This document shows, piece by piece, positions 63,927 through 64,000 of a stretch of 64,000 nt of DNA. This stretch comes from Flavobacteriia bacterium. GTDB lineage: Bacteria; Bacteroidota; Bacteroidia; Flavobacteriales_D; Crocinitomicaceae. Where the stretch lies: contig CANHQP010000002.1 of NCBI GenBank assembly GCA_947462925.1, forward strand, positions 57,599-121,598. The letters run 5' to 3'. The position numbers and the translations under genes were made by a program. The stretch's first letter is position 1. Every line of letters begins with the position of its first letter. Below the pieces are notes generated by a model. The model had not been told where the DNA came from and did not search any database. It worked only from the letters and a program-made list of their open reading frames with translations.

Positions 63927-63983
63927 GGTGGTCACTTTCAATTGGAATTACATGGTCAATTTAAACTGGAATGAGGTGGTCAA
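63927..63983 (-). repeat. Right-end transposase binding sites of IS21
   Basis: Inverted copies of the left-end site lie at 63927-63935, 63951-63959 (one mutated as CATGGTCAA) and 63975-63983, spaced exactly 24 bases. The next copy is absent, which supports an end at 64000. Confidence 0.82.
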
Positions 63984-64000
63984 TATAGCTGGAATTAGCA

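Larger units (their letters stand above)
61290..64000 (+). mobile_element. IS21-family insertion sequence
   Basis: istA and istB are flanked by inverted arrays of the TTGACCACC site: five copies on the left and three on the right at a 23-24 base period. The outermost site starts 17 bases inside TG at 61290, and its mirror ends 17 bases inside CA at 64000. That symmetry predicts a 2711-bp element with TG...CA ends. The right flank is outside the window, so target duplication cannot be checked. Confidence 0.85.

Noticed and set aside
44742..64000. Integrated genomic island with att sites at tRNA-fMet
   Set aside because: No copy of the tRNA 3' end and no integrase was seen; only context supports it.

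Overview
The window looks like chromosomal DNA of a Bacteroidota bacterium, most likely a Flavobacteriales member near Fluviicola/Crocinitomicaceae. The evidence is protein content: AT-rich DNA, eleven predicted type IX secretion system (T9SS) cargo proteins, PorP/SprF, GldH, an HU-CCDC81/SPOR protein, RicT, Omp28-related and DUF2490 proteins, and promoter-like TAnnTTTG boxes. The genus is an inference; no 16S rRNA gene is present.

Positions 1-3915 (minus strand) hold small, fast-evolving genes: a cut-off gene at the edge, two two-helix DUF3592-like proteins, a probable barstar-like protein, unknown small proteins and a HepT/MntA toxin-antitoxin pair. Positions 4044-6763 (minus) are an operon of an OmpR-type response regulator, a dCMP/CMP deaminase-like enzyme and a CtpA-type S41 protease. 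Positions 6916-15081 carry two large T9SS type A exoproteins, one a trypsin-like protease, with an OmpA-like lipid/peptidoglycan-interface protein and an SDR between them. A hairpin-rich repeat tract (15139-15566) follows, then leuS, which contains a small G-rich palindromic repeat read in frame.

Positions 18714-34515 are mostly core genes: a LytS/LytTR-type two-component pair, DUF4286, rsmA, a lipoprotein hydrolase, a TIGR01777 epimerase, a TlpA-DUF6029-Omp28 operon, an HU-CCDC81/SPOR protein, a C1 peptidase, a BlaI-like repressor, and ricT overlapping gldH. Positions 34569-41024 include a PorP/SprF gene lying four bases after a large type B T9SS cargo protein (lamin tail, CotH, thrombospondin-3). 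Positions 41026-44315 are rodA and the PBP2 gene; an initiator tRNA-fMet gene with a clear promoter and terminator follows.

Immediately after the tRNA, 45243-59957 is one tightly packed seven-gene plus-strand array in which every product is predicted to be exported: six type B cargo proteins and one SGNH-type hydrolase with a type A tail. Three are paralogous propeller-like proteins. The last gene begins with a 29-residue block shared with the third gene but continues as an unrelated SBBP-repeat protein. Two of the C-terminal sorting domains share a 76-bp identical tract. This array is the best candidate in the window for an undescribed system.

The right end (60052-64000) has a Crp/Fnr-type regulator, a perfect FNR-like operator, and a membrane fatty acid hydroxylase gene truncated by an IS21-family element whose predicted TG...CA ends fall at 61290 and 64000.
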